Below are positions 1 through 7,324 of a DNA stretch of 36,558 bases, piece after piece. The position numbers and the translations under genes were made by a program. Each line of letters opens with the position of its first letter. Position 1 is the stretch's first letter. Source of the DNA: Holophagaceae bacterium (GTDB lineage: Bacteria; Acidobacteriota; Holophagae; Holophagales; Holophagaceae); contig PMJK01000025.1 in the NCBI GenBank assembly GCA_003158505.1, positions 4,595 through 41,152 on the forward strand, read 5' to 3'. The notes under the pieces were generated by a model. That model was given only the letters and a program-made list of their open reading frames with translations, had not been told where the DNA came from and searched no databases.

Positions 1-239
1 ACCAGGAGGCGATAGTTGCTGGGCCGGTACAGTCCGGGAATCAGGCCGAAGGCCGCCAGGCTGACCAGGGCACCCACCACGAAGCGAAGCACCGCAAGAT
101 GTCCTGCCGTGAACCCCATGTCCGGCATCGTGAGCTTTCGCGCCAGGATGGCCATCAGGCCGAAGCAGAGCGCGGATCCCGCCAACTCCACGCGCGCCAC
201 CATGCGGCGGCGGGACTGGGCGGCAGTGTAGGCGGTCAT
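1..239 (-). CDS. EamA/DMT-family transporter, N-terminal part (cut by window edge)
   Basis: Reading the minus strand from an ATG at 239 gives about 79 codons open to the window edge, which is why the ORF track omits it. The protein starts MTAYTAAQSRRRM, followed by two hydrophobic segments, one around ELAGSALCFGLMAILARKL and one around LAVLRFVVGALVSLAAFGL. The pattern of a first membrane helix, a short loop and then an LRF..GAL helix is typical of the first half of EamA (drug/metabolite) exporters, inner-membrane carriers with about ten helices. The substrate cannot be told. An AGGA/GGAGG stretch lies just before the ATG; an in-frame ATG nine bases upstream (248) is an alternative start. It is 111 bases downstream of the Trypco2 gene on the same strand and need not share its transcript. 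Confidence 0.72.
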   Translation of the reverse strand, partial: MTAYTAAQSRRRMVARVELAGSALCFGLMAILARKLTMPDMGFTAGHLAVLRFVVGALVSLAAFGLIPGLYRPSNYRLL

Positions 240-350
240 GCCCTCCATCCTGCCTGGAATGACCCTCTGGGGATCATGCGAAGAGCAGTCTGAGAACGTG
301 TTTTGGAATCCCGCGAGTCGCGACGGAGGCCAGTCGCTTTGAAAACAGAC

Positions 351-800
351 CTAGTCCGGCTCGGGGTCAAGAAGCCATGGAGACTTGCTGATGATCTGAT
401 CGGAAGTGAAGGTTGGGGCCACGTCTCCAAGCAGGAATCGACCACCAGGGCGCTGCCGGATCAGATTCAAATAGGGTCCAAGGGGTGAATCGATCGCCAT
501 TCCAGGGTGTGACGGCGCAGCCGTACGGGAGGTCGACAACTGCCGTTCCGCAGGCACAGCCTCTCCTGAATAGGGTTGCAACTTAAGGACCACCTTATGG
601 CTCTGGGAGGCCTTCGTCTCCCCGGACAGGTCGACGACGATGAACTTGCCTGCGCCCTTTCCAGAGACATCCAGAGAGAAGGCGACTTCCAGGGTCACCT
701 CCTGAAGTTCGAAGAAGGCATCGTTTTCCTCAGCCTTCGCCTGCTCCAGTTCTGCCCTCACTTCTTTGATGAAATCCCGAAGGCTAATACGCCCTTTCAT
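351..800 (-). CDS. Trypco2 (trypsin-co-occurring domain 2) family protein
   Basis: The ORF track starts at 833, but the ATG at 800 has AGGAGG four bases upstream and begins MKGRISLRDFIKEVRAELEQ, the family-like start, so 149 residues are likely. Residues 1-75 show a leading helix (LRDFIKEVRAELEQAKAE), then FELQEVTLEVAFSLD, then GKFIVVDL and SHKVVLKLQP strands. This order of a helix, a V.LE.....d strand, a ..GAGKF.VV.L strand and a THRV.L.L.P strand is the Trypco2 domain, known from peptidase-linked NTPase conflict systems. The C-terminal half is Pro/Gly-rich and not recognised. It lies 115 bases downstream of the S53 peptidase gene on the same strand, which matches the domain's usual peptidase company. 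It has no signal peptide or membrane segment, so it is probably cytoplasmic. The domain call rests on pattern memory only. Confidence 0.72.
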   Translation of the reverse strand: MKGRISLRDFIKEVRAELEQAKAEENDAFFELQEVTLEVAFSLDVSGKGAGKFIVVDLSGETKASQSHKVVLKLQPYSGEAVPAERQLSTSRTAAPSHPGMAIDSPLGPYLNLIRQRPGGRFLLGDVAPTFTSDQIISKSPWLLDPEPD

Positions 801-915
801 GCATCCTCCTTGAGAAGTCAGATGGATGGTCAACCGATGGCCCGGATGTCTCGACGGAATTCAGGACTCATGCAGACTCATCGGGGCGGGGCCATTCCCA
901 AGACCGGGGAAGGCC

Positions 916-2070
916 TCAGGTCGACGCTGGACGGATCAACAATTGCGCGAGTTTTGCGCCGATCGGTGACCCGAGCCCGGTGCATGGATCGGGGCCTGTG
1001 CTGGCGCGGAAGGCACCGTTGTCCCCCGACGTAATATCGTTGAAGCAGACAGGGTTGAGCCACAACTTGGGAGTGAGAAAACCAAGTTTGGTTCCGAAGG
1101 CGGCAAACAGTCCTGCATAGAGCGGCGCGACGGCACTGGTCCCACCGATGGGTACCTGGGCGCCATGCAGAATGATCATGTAGCCAGTATTCGGGTCGGC
1201 GTTGGCGGCCACGTCGGGCACCATCCGCCCCGGTCCATGCGGTGCCCCCGCCTGCCAGGGGGGCATCGGCGTGAACAGGGTCGAGAACCCGCCGCCAGTT
1301 CCCTCACCACTCGTATGGCCGGGATTGTTGTTCCATACCGTCTCCGCGGTGGACGTCTTTCGGGTCCCACCGCAGCCGATCACATGCGGAGCAGAGGCCG
1401 GGAGGTCCACATTGGCTGGATTTGGCCCGCCATCGCTCGAATCATTATCGCCGGAGGCCGCGAATACGATCATGCCGGCCGCGGTGGCATCCGTTGCCGC
1501 CTGCTCCATGTCATGAGCGGCCTGCGCCCCCCAGTTGGCCTCATCGGCTCCCCAAGAGATCGAGCAGACATCGCAGCCATCGGCCATTGCTGCCCGGACC
1601 GCGGCCGCGATGTCCTGGGCCCAGTAGACCCGGATCGTGGCGGCCTTGCCGGTGGCCACAAAATAGGCGGCGCCGGCGACTTCGATGTCGAGGGCTACCT
1701 CGCCATCGGCACTATTCGGCCCGGGGTTAGGAGTGTTCTTGGTTCCGTCGACCGAAACGTCCGCGATCTTCGGCTGCGGTTGGCCGAGGCCGCGGAAGAA
1801 CTGGTCCATGTCGGACTGGACCCAACCTCCACCGAGTTCGACGATGGCGATCACACCGCCGCCAGTGAGGTTCGTGGGCCAGCTGTAGGCGGCGCAGAGA
1901 TCGGGGACGCTCCATGGGCCTCCGTCTATTGACCTCCCCGTGGCGGATCCGGTCCGGCCCATATGGAAATAGGGGTGGACCTTCGGGCGCAGCACGCCAT
2001 GGAGGTAGGAGTGAAGGGCGGCGCGAAGAGCGCCTCCCTCCGCGGATGGTTTATCTTTAGGTTGATCCAT
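916..2070 (-). CDS. S53 family (sedolisin/kumamolisin-type) serine-carboxyl peptidase without prodomain
   Basis: Start chosen at the ATG at 2070, five bases after GGGAGG; the track's TTG at 2073 sits too close to that site. The 384-residue protein shows the whole S53 catalytic core: Glu124 and Asp128 in DGEVALDIEVAGA, the oxyanion Asp208 in AASGDND, and the nucleophile Ser312 in GGTSAVAP. A C-terminal calcium-site region follows (FNDITSGDNGAF ... DPCTGLGSP). Family members normally carry a signal peptide and an N-terminal prodomain of roughly 170 residues. Here only about 50 residues precede the catalytic core and there is no signal sequence, so the enzyme looks cytoplasmic and not activated by the usual acid-triggered prodomain removal. 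The gene is divergent from a lipoprotein gene and upstream of a Trypco2 gene, suggesting a regulated intracellular protease. Confidence 0.9.
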   Translation of the reverse strand: MDQPKDKPSAEGGALRAALHSYLHGVLRPKVHPYFHMGRTGSATGRSIDGGPWSVPDLCAAYSWPTNLTGGGVIAIVELGGGWVQSDMDQFFRGLGQPQPKIADVSVDGTKNTPNPGPNSADGEVALDIEVAGAAYFVATGKAATIRVYWAQDIAAAVRAAMADGCDVCSISWGADEANWGAQAAHDMEQAATDATAAGMIVFAASGDNDSSDGGPNPANVDLPASAPHVIGCGGTRKTSTAETVWNNNPGHTSGEGTGGGFSTLFTPMPPWQAGAPHGPGRMVPDVAANADPNTGYMIILHGAQVPIGGTSAVAPLYAGLFAAFGTKLGFLTPKLWLNPVCFNDITSGDNGAFRASTGPDPCTGLGSPIGAKLAQLLIRPAST

Positions 2071-2423
2071 CAAGTCCTCCCGATGAGAGCGGTGGCCTTA
2101 TGGGCGGTGGGATGAATAGATCTAGGGCTGACAGGGTATGTCCGCCGCACGCTCCCTGCAAGGTTGTCTAGGCATTCTATGGATTTCATCTGTAATGCAG
2201 GGTCGCAGCAGGGGGCTAGACTCCAGGCCCTTGACAAGGCCGGATGGCCCTCTAGGCTGTCCCTGCAGAACCAACCGATTGGGCTCAGAATCGACAGATG
2301 ATCTCTGGGTCGAGGGGAAATCCCGCTGAACCCACAAGGTGATATCCCCCAAAAAGACAATGCCTTCTTGCACCATCAATCGCAATGACGCCGACTGCAA
2401 TGATCGCCCTCTGCGAGGACCCC
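2071..2423. other. Divergent intergenic region between S53 peptidase and lipoprotein genes
   Basis: About 350 bases without a supportable gene. The ORFs in the track here lack ribosome-binding sites and look like noise. The stretch is less GC-rich in places than the flanking genes and must hold promoters for both directions. The best one I see is the TTGACA/TAGGCT pair listed separately; I could not settle a convincing minus-strand promoter. Confidence 0.6.
2231..2258 (+). promoter_or_regulatory. Candidate sigma70-type promoter for the lipoprotein gene
   Basis: A perfect -35 box TTGACA (2231-2236) is followed after 16 bases by TAGGCT (2253-2258). The predicted start of transcription near 2265 would leave a leader of about 160 bases before the lipoprotein ATG at 2424. 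Sequence match only. Confidence 0.4.
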
Positions 2424-3353
2424 ATGAAACCCATTAATTGCCTGGTGCTGCCGTTGGCGCTTCTATGGGTGGGCTGCGGTCCCATATTGACGAAACCCCA
2501 GGTGACTGCAGTTTCAGATTTCGAAACGGCCACAAAGAAGTATTCGGCGCTCCCCGGTTCCGTACTCCGGGCTTATGAGGAAGTCCACTCGGCGGACACG
2601 CTGTTCACGGCTTCGTCTGCCGAGACGAAGGACGCAAAGATGAGCCTTGCTGTGGTGAAAAGGAGCCTCCTAACCAGCGATGAACTGCGCAAGAAAGCCA
2701 CGCAGCTGGATAAGGCAGTGGGCGTCCTCACGACCTATTCCGAGGCCCTTACCCAGTTGGTGTCCGACGATCAACTGAAGGCCCTGGACTCCGATGCCGA
2801 GGACCTGGGGAAGGCCCTGGATGGAAGCATCGCCGAATACAACAATCTGACCCACAGCACCGAGAACATTCATTCTTTCGGGACCGCTGCAGCCGCAGCG
2901 GTGAGGGGTATTAGCGGGATTTGGGTCCGGGAGAAGCAGGCCAAATACCTGCAGCGATTCGTCGAGGATGCGGACCCCATGGTCCAACAGCTGGCGAAGG
3001 ACCTGGCCGAGCTGATGCAGGAGCTTGGAAGCGAAGGGCCAGACTGTGTATGTTTCTCAGCGGAGAAATTGAAACTCGAAGCCAATTTCATTTCATATTT
3101 CTCCTTCCGGCCAGGATTCATGAACCACGGTGATGTGGAGGCATTCGCGACCTGGATGGCCAAGGCCAATGCTGGAAGGGAGCTGGCGGTGGCGGTGGAC
3201 GCTTCAACCACCAAATTAGGGAAGGCCCACACGGCCTTGGTCGCGGCCGTTAAGCCCGATGGCTCACTAAAGGGGCACCTGGAAGAACTGCGCAGTCTGT
3301 CCGAGCAAATCAAGGCGGCGCAGTCCCTTCAGAAAAAGGTGGGATCCGATTAG
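2424..3353 (+). CDS. Putative lipoprotein, mostly helical, unknown function
   Basis: I place the start at the ATG at 2424 (MKPINCLVLPLALLWVGCGP) rather than 2385, because this gives a compact signal peptide ending in a lipobox-like WVGC with Cys18 as the likely lipidation site. The -3 residue is Trp, which is unusual, so lipidation is probable but not certain. The remaining 290 residues are rich in Ala, Leu, Lys and Glu with long heptad-like stretches (for example SDELRKKATQLDKAVGVL and SIAEYNNLTHSTEN), suggesting a long helical bundle in the periplasm. Two close cysteines (PDCVCFSAEK) are notable. I do not recognise the family. The next gene follows 46 bases later on the same strand, likely in one operon, and the S53/Trypco2 pair is divergent. 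Confidence 0.7.
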   Translation: MKPINCLVLPLALLWVGCGPILTKPQVTAVSDFETATKKYSALPGSVLRAYEEVHSADTLFTASSAETKDAKMSLAVVKRSLLTSDELRKKATQLDKAVGVLTTYSEALTQLVSDDQLKALDSDAEDLGKALDGSIAEYNNLTHSTENIHSFGTAAAAAVRGISGIWVREKQAKYLQRFVEDADPMVQQLAKDLAELMQELGSEGPDCVCFSAEKLKLEANFISYFSFRPGFMNHGDVEAFATWMAKANAGRELAVAVDASTTKLGKAHTALVAAVKPDGSLKGHLEELRSLSEQIKAAQSLQKKVGSD

Positions 3354-3399
3354 GCGGATCCTCGAATCATGATCCACAGGCCAAAGGGAGACTCACACC

Positions 3400-3744
3400 A
3401 TGGCAAACACGGAACGCCTTGCAGCCCTCCAGAAGGTAAGGGTCGCCCGGAATGCCGTACAGGCAGCCCGCACCAAGGCCGGCCTTACTCCCGAGGATCA
3501 GACTGCCCTCACCAAGCTCTTCTTCGACCTCGATGATCTTGAGGATTCGTTGATTCTCGAGGAAATCCGCGACAAGGTCGACTCGATGAGGATCGACGCC
3601 AAGGATCTGGCCGATGTCGCAGGTCAAGTGAAGAATGCCCATGCGGCCTTGACCAAGGAAGCCGCACTCGTGGAGGACGCAGCCAAAGCCGTTAATGGAC
3701 TCGTGCAGGTGGTGACCGCTGCGGCCTCTGCGGGGCTTCTCTAG
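3400..3744 (+). CDS. Small all-helical protein of unknown function
   Basis: 114 residues starting at an ATG preceded by AAAGGGAGA. It has no signal peptide and no membrane segment. The composition (Ala, Lys, Asp, Leu, Val) and spacing suggest three or four amphipathic helices, including LTKLFFDLDDLEDSLILEEI and LVEDAAKAVNGLVQVVTAAA. It follows the lipoprotein gene by 46 bases on the same strand and ends 25 bases before the convergent DUF512 gene, so it is the last gene of this short unit. No family is recognised. The similar Ala/Lys-rich helical character of the two products hints that they could work together, but this is inference. Confidence 0.65.
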   Translation: MANTERLAALQKVRVARNAVQAARTKAGLTPEDQTALTKLFFDLDDLEDSLILEEIRDKVDSMRIDAKDLADVAGQVKNAHAALTKEAALVEDAAKAVNGLVQVVTAAASAGLL

Positions 3745-3769
3745 CGCATTCTCGGCGACACCTGAACCA

Positions 3770-5248
3770 TCATGGGTTGTAAGCCCCCTGGGGCAGGTTC
3801 AGTCCCGCGGTGTGGAAGGCGGACTGCAAGGCCCCACCCCGGAAGGCGTCCCGGTCCGCGGCTTCCAGGTGGTCCAGCAGGTGGGACAGGTTGGCGCCGC
3901 TGGGCACGGTGGGCACGCCGAGGTCCGCCGCCAACTGGGGCAAGGTGAGATCATCGAGAAAGGTGCCCTCCTCGCGGACCACGAACCCCCGCAGCGTGTA
4001 CTGGTCCGTCGGCCCCGTATGAGTGCGGAGGCTGGACGATGGCACCACCACCGCGTCCACCCAGTCGGGCCGGCCACCCTTGGCGTCCCGGTCCGCGTGG
4101 GCCGCGTACTTCAGATCCTCGCCACAGAGCAGACCCGCCACAGTGACGGTCTCCCCGAAGCTGAAGTTCGCCGCGGCAATCACTCTCAGGTGACTGCCCA
4201 CGGCGCGGTTCAGCTCAGCGACCACGCGGCTCAGCGTCGGCGCAAAACTGGCACCCGTGAGCAGCAGCACCCGGCGGCCCGCGAAGCCCCTCGCCCGGGG
4301 GCTCCTGATGAAGCGGCGGCTGTGCTCCAGGAACCGCCGCACCAGGCCTACGCCGTTCTCCAGCTGGGCCCAGGAGCGCGAGTAGAAGCTGCGGCCCGGC
4401 ACCTCGATCCCAGCCCGGGTGAACCACTCGTCCGCCAGCAGCAGCCAGGGTTCGCCATTGTTGGCCTTGGCGTAGCGCCGCACCTCCGGCGCCCAGCGGG
4501 CCACCCAGGCCCGGGCGAAGGCCGGATCCACGTCCTGCACGTCGGGGAGGTTCTCCCGGTGGGCGGTGAGACCCACGGGCACGCAGGAGAGGCTCAGGAC
4601 GCTGCCTCGCCCTTCCCGGCGGCGGGCCCAAAGATCCTCGAGAGTGCGCTGCCAGATGGCGCCATCGTTGAGGCCCGGGGCCACCACCGCCTGGGTGTGG
4701 ACATCGATGCCGCCCGCCAGCAGGTGGTCGAGCTTGCGAAGGATGTCGCCTTCGCGGGGATTGCCCACCACCCGGATGCGGGCCTCGGGCTCCGTGGCGT
4801 GGACCGACACGTGGATGGGGCTCAAGCGCTCGCGCACGATGCGGTCCAGCTCCGCATCGTCGCTGCTGGAAAGGGTCGTGAAGTGGCCGTAGAGGAAGGA
4901 CAGGCGGATGTCTTCATCCTTCAGGTAGAGCGATTTCCGGAAGCCCTTGGGCATCTGGTGCACGAAGCAGAACACGCAGTTCTGCTTGCAGACTTTCACC
5001 TCGTCCTGGGCCAGGTCCACCCCGATGCCCTCGCCGCCGTTCTCCACGAAGGTCTCGAAGGTGCTGCCATCCGGCCGCTGCAGGGCGAGTTCAGCCTGGT
5101 CCTCCCGGGTGATGAGGAACTGGTAGTTCAGCTGGTCCAGCACCGCCTCGCCGTGGATCTCCAGCAGCGTGTCGCCCGGCCGGATCCCAGCCTCCTCGGC
5201 CAGGCTACCGGGTTCCACCGTGATGATCTGTACGCCCTTCTGTGCCAA
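3770..5248 (-). CDS. DUF512 family radical-SAM-like FeS protein with N-terminal PDZ domain
   Basis: 492 residues. Residues 5-60 form a PDZ-like module (ITVEPGSLAEEAGIRPGDTLLEIHG). Next come the cluster-binding cysteines in the motif CKQNCVFCFVHQMPKG, a radical-SAM-like CxxxCxxC. The C-terminal half carries the DUF512 region, including LLADEWFTRAG, SFYSRSWAQLENGVGLVRRF and the closing DDLTLPQLAADLGVPTVPSG. Members are described as putative FeS oxidoreductases of unknown substrate. The start is a TTG at 5248, with GGAG seven bases upstream; no in-frame ATG fits. A strong 12-bp hairpin sits directly upstream (5263-5290). The gene is convergent with the small helical gene and downstream of the DUF3857 pair on the same strand, 78 bases away, probably as a separate gene. 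Confidence 0.92.
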   Translation of the reverse strand: MAQKGVQIITVEPGSLAEEAGIRPGDTLLEIHGEAVLDQLNYQFLITREDQAELALQRPDGSTFETFVENGGEGIGVDLAQDEVKVCKQNCVFCFVHQMPKGFRKSLYLKDEDIRLSFLYGHFTTLSSSDDAELDRIVRERLSPIHVSVHATEPEARIRVVGNPREGDILRKLDHLLAGGIDVHTQAVVAPGLNDGAIWQRTLEDLWARRREGRGSVLSLSCVPVGLTAHRENLPDVQDVDPAFARAWVARWAPEVRRYAKANNGEPWLLLADEWFTRAGIEVPGRSFYSRSWAQLENGVGLVRRFLEHSRRFIRSPRARGFAGRRVLLLTGASFAPTLSRVVAELNRAVGSHLRVIAAANFSFGETVTVAGLLCGEDLKYAAHADRDAKGGRPDWVDAVVVPSSSLRTHTGPTDQYTLRGFVVREEGTFLDDLTLPQLAADLGVPTVPSGANLSHLLDHLEAADRDAFRGGALQSAFHTAGLNLPQGAYNP

Positions 5249-5262
5249 TGAGCCGCTCCATG

Positions 5263-5290
5263 CTCGGAATCCTCTGGCGAGGATCCCGAG
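5263..5290 (-). promoter_or_regulatory. 12-bp stem-loop just upstream of the DUF512 TTG start
   Basis: The two arms, CTCGGAATCCTC and GAGGATCCCGAG, pair over 12 positions with one mismatch and a four-base loop. On the minus strand the stem ends 14 bases before the TTG start codon and just before its GGAG site. There is no T-run after it on the minus strand (some Ts follow on the plus strand), so it is a weak candidate for a terminator of the DUF3857 pair or a leader structure. Confidence 0.45.
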
Positions 5291-5326
5291 TTCTATTCTG
5301 ACAGGCAGAAGCGTGGGGGCCTCGGG

Positions 5327-7324
5327 CTAGGGCAGCACCTTGAAGGCCAGGGCATCGGCCAGCAGGTTCTTGGTTTCGGACCGGTCCTTTTTTGCGGCCG
5401 CGACTCCCTCCTCCCGCTGGCTGAAATCATAGAAGGCCCTTTTCGGAGCAACCCGGAGGCGCAGCGACAATTTCGTTCCGGCCCCCTCGGAAGCGGCGGT
5501 GGCGGCCCAGTCATAGGCACGGAACGGCGAGTCGCCCGCTTTGGTCGGCAATACGGGAAGGCAGTGGAAGGGCACCAGGACTTCTCCGGTGTAAACAAGC
5601 TCAGGTCCTGCACCCTGGAAGACGGGATACCGCCTGGGCACCCCCGGCTTCTGGACTGGGCTAGGAAGGATCCGCCAGCCCAGCGGGGCGAGGGTGACTT
5701 CGCTCCCGGAGCGCCTGAAACCTTCGGGATGTTTCACATTGATTTCGATTGAAAAGGGCGTCTCCAGGTCCAGGGGATCACCTGTCTTCGTAATTTCAAG
5801 GGTGGCAGTTGGTGGCAGGTCCAGGAGCTTGGCCAGGATGTAGGTTCGGAGGGGTTGGATACCTTGAGCTTGGGCGACCTCACGCATCCCCCAGGCGTCC
5901 CCGGATTCCAACAGCTTCAGGGAAGCCTTCAGGGCACCCTGGGCATCAGCCTCGCCCCGGAGGGAGACCTCGACCTTGCCGGGGCTGATGGCCGAGGCGG
6001 GAATCTCGGCCCAGACCCCGCCATCCGGCGTGCAGATCAGGACCCTCCCCTCCCGATGGGACTCGCCGAGGAAGCCAAAGGGAGTGAAGCGATCAGTAGG
6101 ATCGACCAGCAGGAATCTCCCTTTGGGGGTATTCACTTCGGCGGGAAGGCCGAGGCTCCGGTCCAGCCGGATCGCCGCGATGGCGTGATTGAATAAAGGG
6201 AGGGAAGGGGGTTCGTCGACTTCAACCCTACCCTCCATGATCCGTGCAAGGACAGGATGCACGGCAACCCCGAGCTGCCGGGCATGGGCCATCAGGAAGC
6301 AGGTGAGATCCTTGCAGTCCCCGTATTTCCTGCGCCCGACCTCATCCGCCGCAAGCGGGATCCAACCCCGTTCTGGTGTCAGATAGACCTGCCGATAGTG
6401 CAGTTCCTTCGCCATCCATCGAGTCAGAAAATTGAGGCCAGACTTCAGGTCCTTCCCTTTCATCCCTTCAAGGAGAGGCAATTGCAGTTTGTCGGCGTAC
6501 TGCGACTGCATCCATACGGCGAACACATCCCAGTTGTTCCAGGGAGGCCCCTCCTTCAAGTCAGGATCAAGGAAACGAACATACACGTTTGGAAGCACAT
6601 TATGGGGGGCCGGGTGATAGGCCTCGTCCTTCGGAAGAGCTGGAACCTGGTCCACGGCGATGCCTCGGTCACCCAAGGGGAAGACTTTCGGCAACCAAGG
6701 GTCGAAATGACGGCAGTCCACCACGACCTCGACATGCTTCAGATTGGTAAACCAGCCCTCCTTCTTGGCGGGTTCGAGTTCCCATCTGCGGACGGGATAG
6801 GACCGGAGGATGCGGGCAGAGTCGGTGGGGCCCATTGGATGATGGATGACCTCCAGGGACTCGAATGCGACCAGACTGCCTTTGGCCACTCTCGGAAGCG
6901 TGGCTCCGGTGAGGGTTTCCATGGATATTTCGGCATCGCTGGCGTTGTCCATGGTGACGACCCGATCTTGATCCAGCTTGGTCACCTCACCATCGGGCCT
7001 GAGGTTCCATCCCTTGAGCTTTTTCACCTCGGAGGCCTTCCCGCCCAGGCCAAAAATGACAAATGTACCTTGGTCCAGGGCCCGCTCACTGAGGACCTTG
7101 ACGAGGCTCAGGCGCCGGGCCCGGATCTCGCCCTCGCCGGAATAGGCCACCTCAGTCCGCTCGAAGAGACCCCAGGCATCTAAGTCGGTCGGAACCGTTT
7201 CCCTGACGGCCGCCTCAGCGTGGGGCCGCGCCCAGTCGGGCAGCTTGGAAAAGTCCTGGGAGAGCAGGGGTGCCAGGCAGACCAGAGGGGGGACCAGCCA
7301 GCGGATCGACAGCATGCGGCTCAT
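5327..7324 (-). CDS. DUF3857 protein with an intact transglutaminase-like domain
   Basis: The track's 740-residue ORF is over-long. The real start is the ATG at 7324 (MSRMLSIRWLVPPLVCLAPLLS), which overlaps the previous gene's stop as ATGA and opens with a signal peptide, giving 665 residues. Residues about 50-260 match the DUF3857 beta-rich domain. A transglutaminase-like domain follows with a plausible catalytic triad: Cys337 in KYGDCKDLT, His380 in FNHAIAAI and Asp408 in LLVDPTDRF. Such proteins are exported and may act on periplasmic proteins or peptides; the actual substrate is unknown. Translational coupling to the upstream paralogue, which has lost the triad, suggests the two form a complex. 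It is followed by 78 bases before the DUF512 gene. Confidence 0.9.
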   Translation of the reverse strand: MSRMLSIRWLVPPLVCLAPLLSQDFSKLPDWARPHAEAAVRETVPTDLDAWGLFERTEVAYSGEGEIRARRLSLVKVLSERALDQGTFVIFGLGGKASEVKKLKGWNLRPDGEVTKLDQDRVVTMDNASDAEISMETLTGATLPRVAKGSLVAFESLEVIHHPMGPTDSARILRSYPVRRWELEPAKKEGWFTNLKHVEVVVDCRHFDPWLPKVFPLGDRGIAVDQVPALPKDEAYHPAPHNVLPNVYVRFLDPDLKEGPPWNNWDVFAVWMQSQYADKLQLPLLEGMKGKDLKSGLNFLTRWMAKELHYRQVYLTPERGWIPLAADEVGRRKYGDCKDLTCFLMAHARQLGVAVHPVLARIMEGRVEVDEPPSLPLFNHAIAAIRLDRSLGLPAEVNTPKGRFLLVDPTDRFTPFGFLGESHREGRVLICTPDGGVWAEIPASAISPGKVEVSLRGEADAQGALKASLKLLESGDAWGMREVAQAQGIQPLRTYILAKLLDLPPTATLEITKTGDPLDLETPFSIEINVKHPEGFRRSGSEVTLAPLGWRILPSPVQKPGVPRRYPVFQGAGPELVYTGEVLVPFHCLPVLPTKAGDSPFRAYDWAATAASEGAGTKLSLRLRVAPKRAFYDFSQREEGVAAAKKDRSETKNLLADALAFKVLP

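Noticed and set aside
301-350. Possible third EPPSS-type leader element (CCTCCGTCG on the minus strand)
   Set aside because: The string shares only nine bases with the leaders and has no AAAGGAGG plus ATG at the right distance.
2138-2329. 63-residue ORF in the region before the lipoprotein gene
   Set aside because: No ribosome-binding site and atypical codon use; it also overlaps the best promoter candidate.
3812-5251. 479-residue plus-strand ORF
   Set aside because: Antisense shadow of the DUF512 gene; no ribosome-binding site and no recognisable motifs, while the opposite strand has a full family match.
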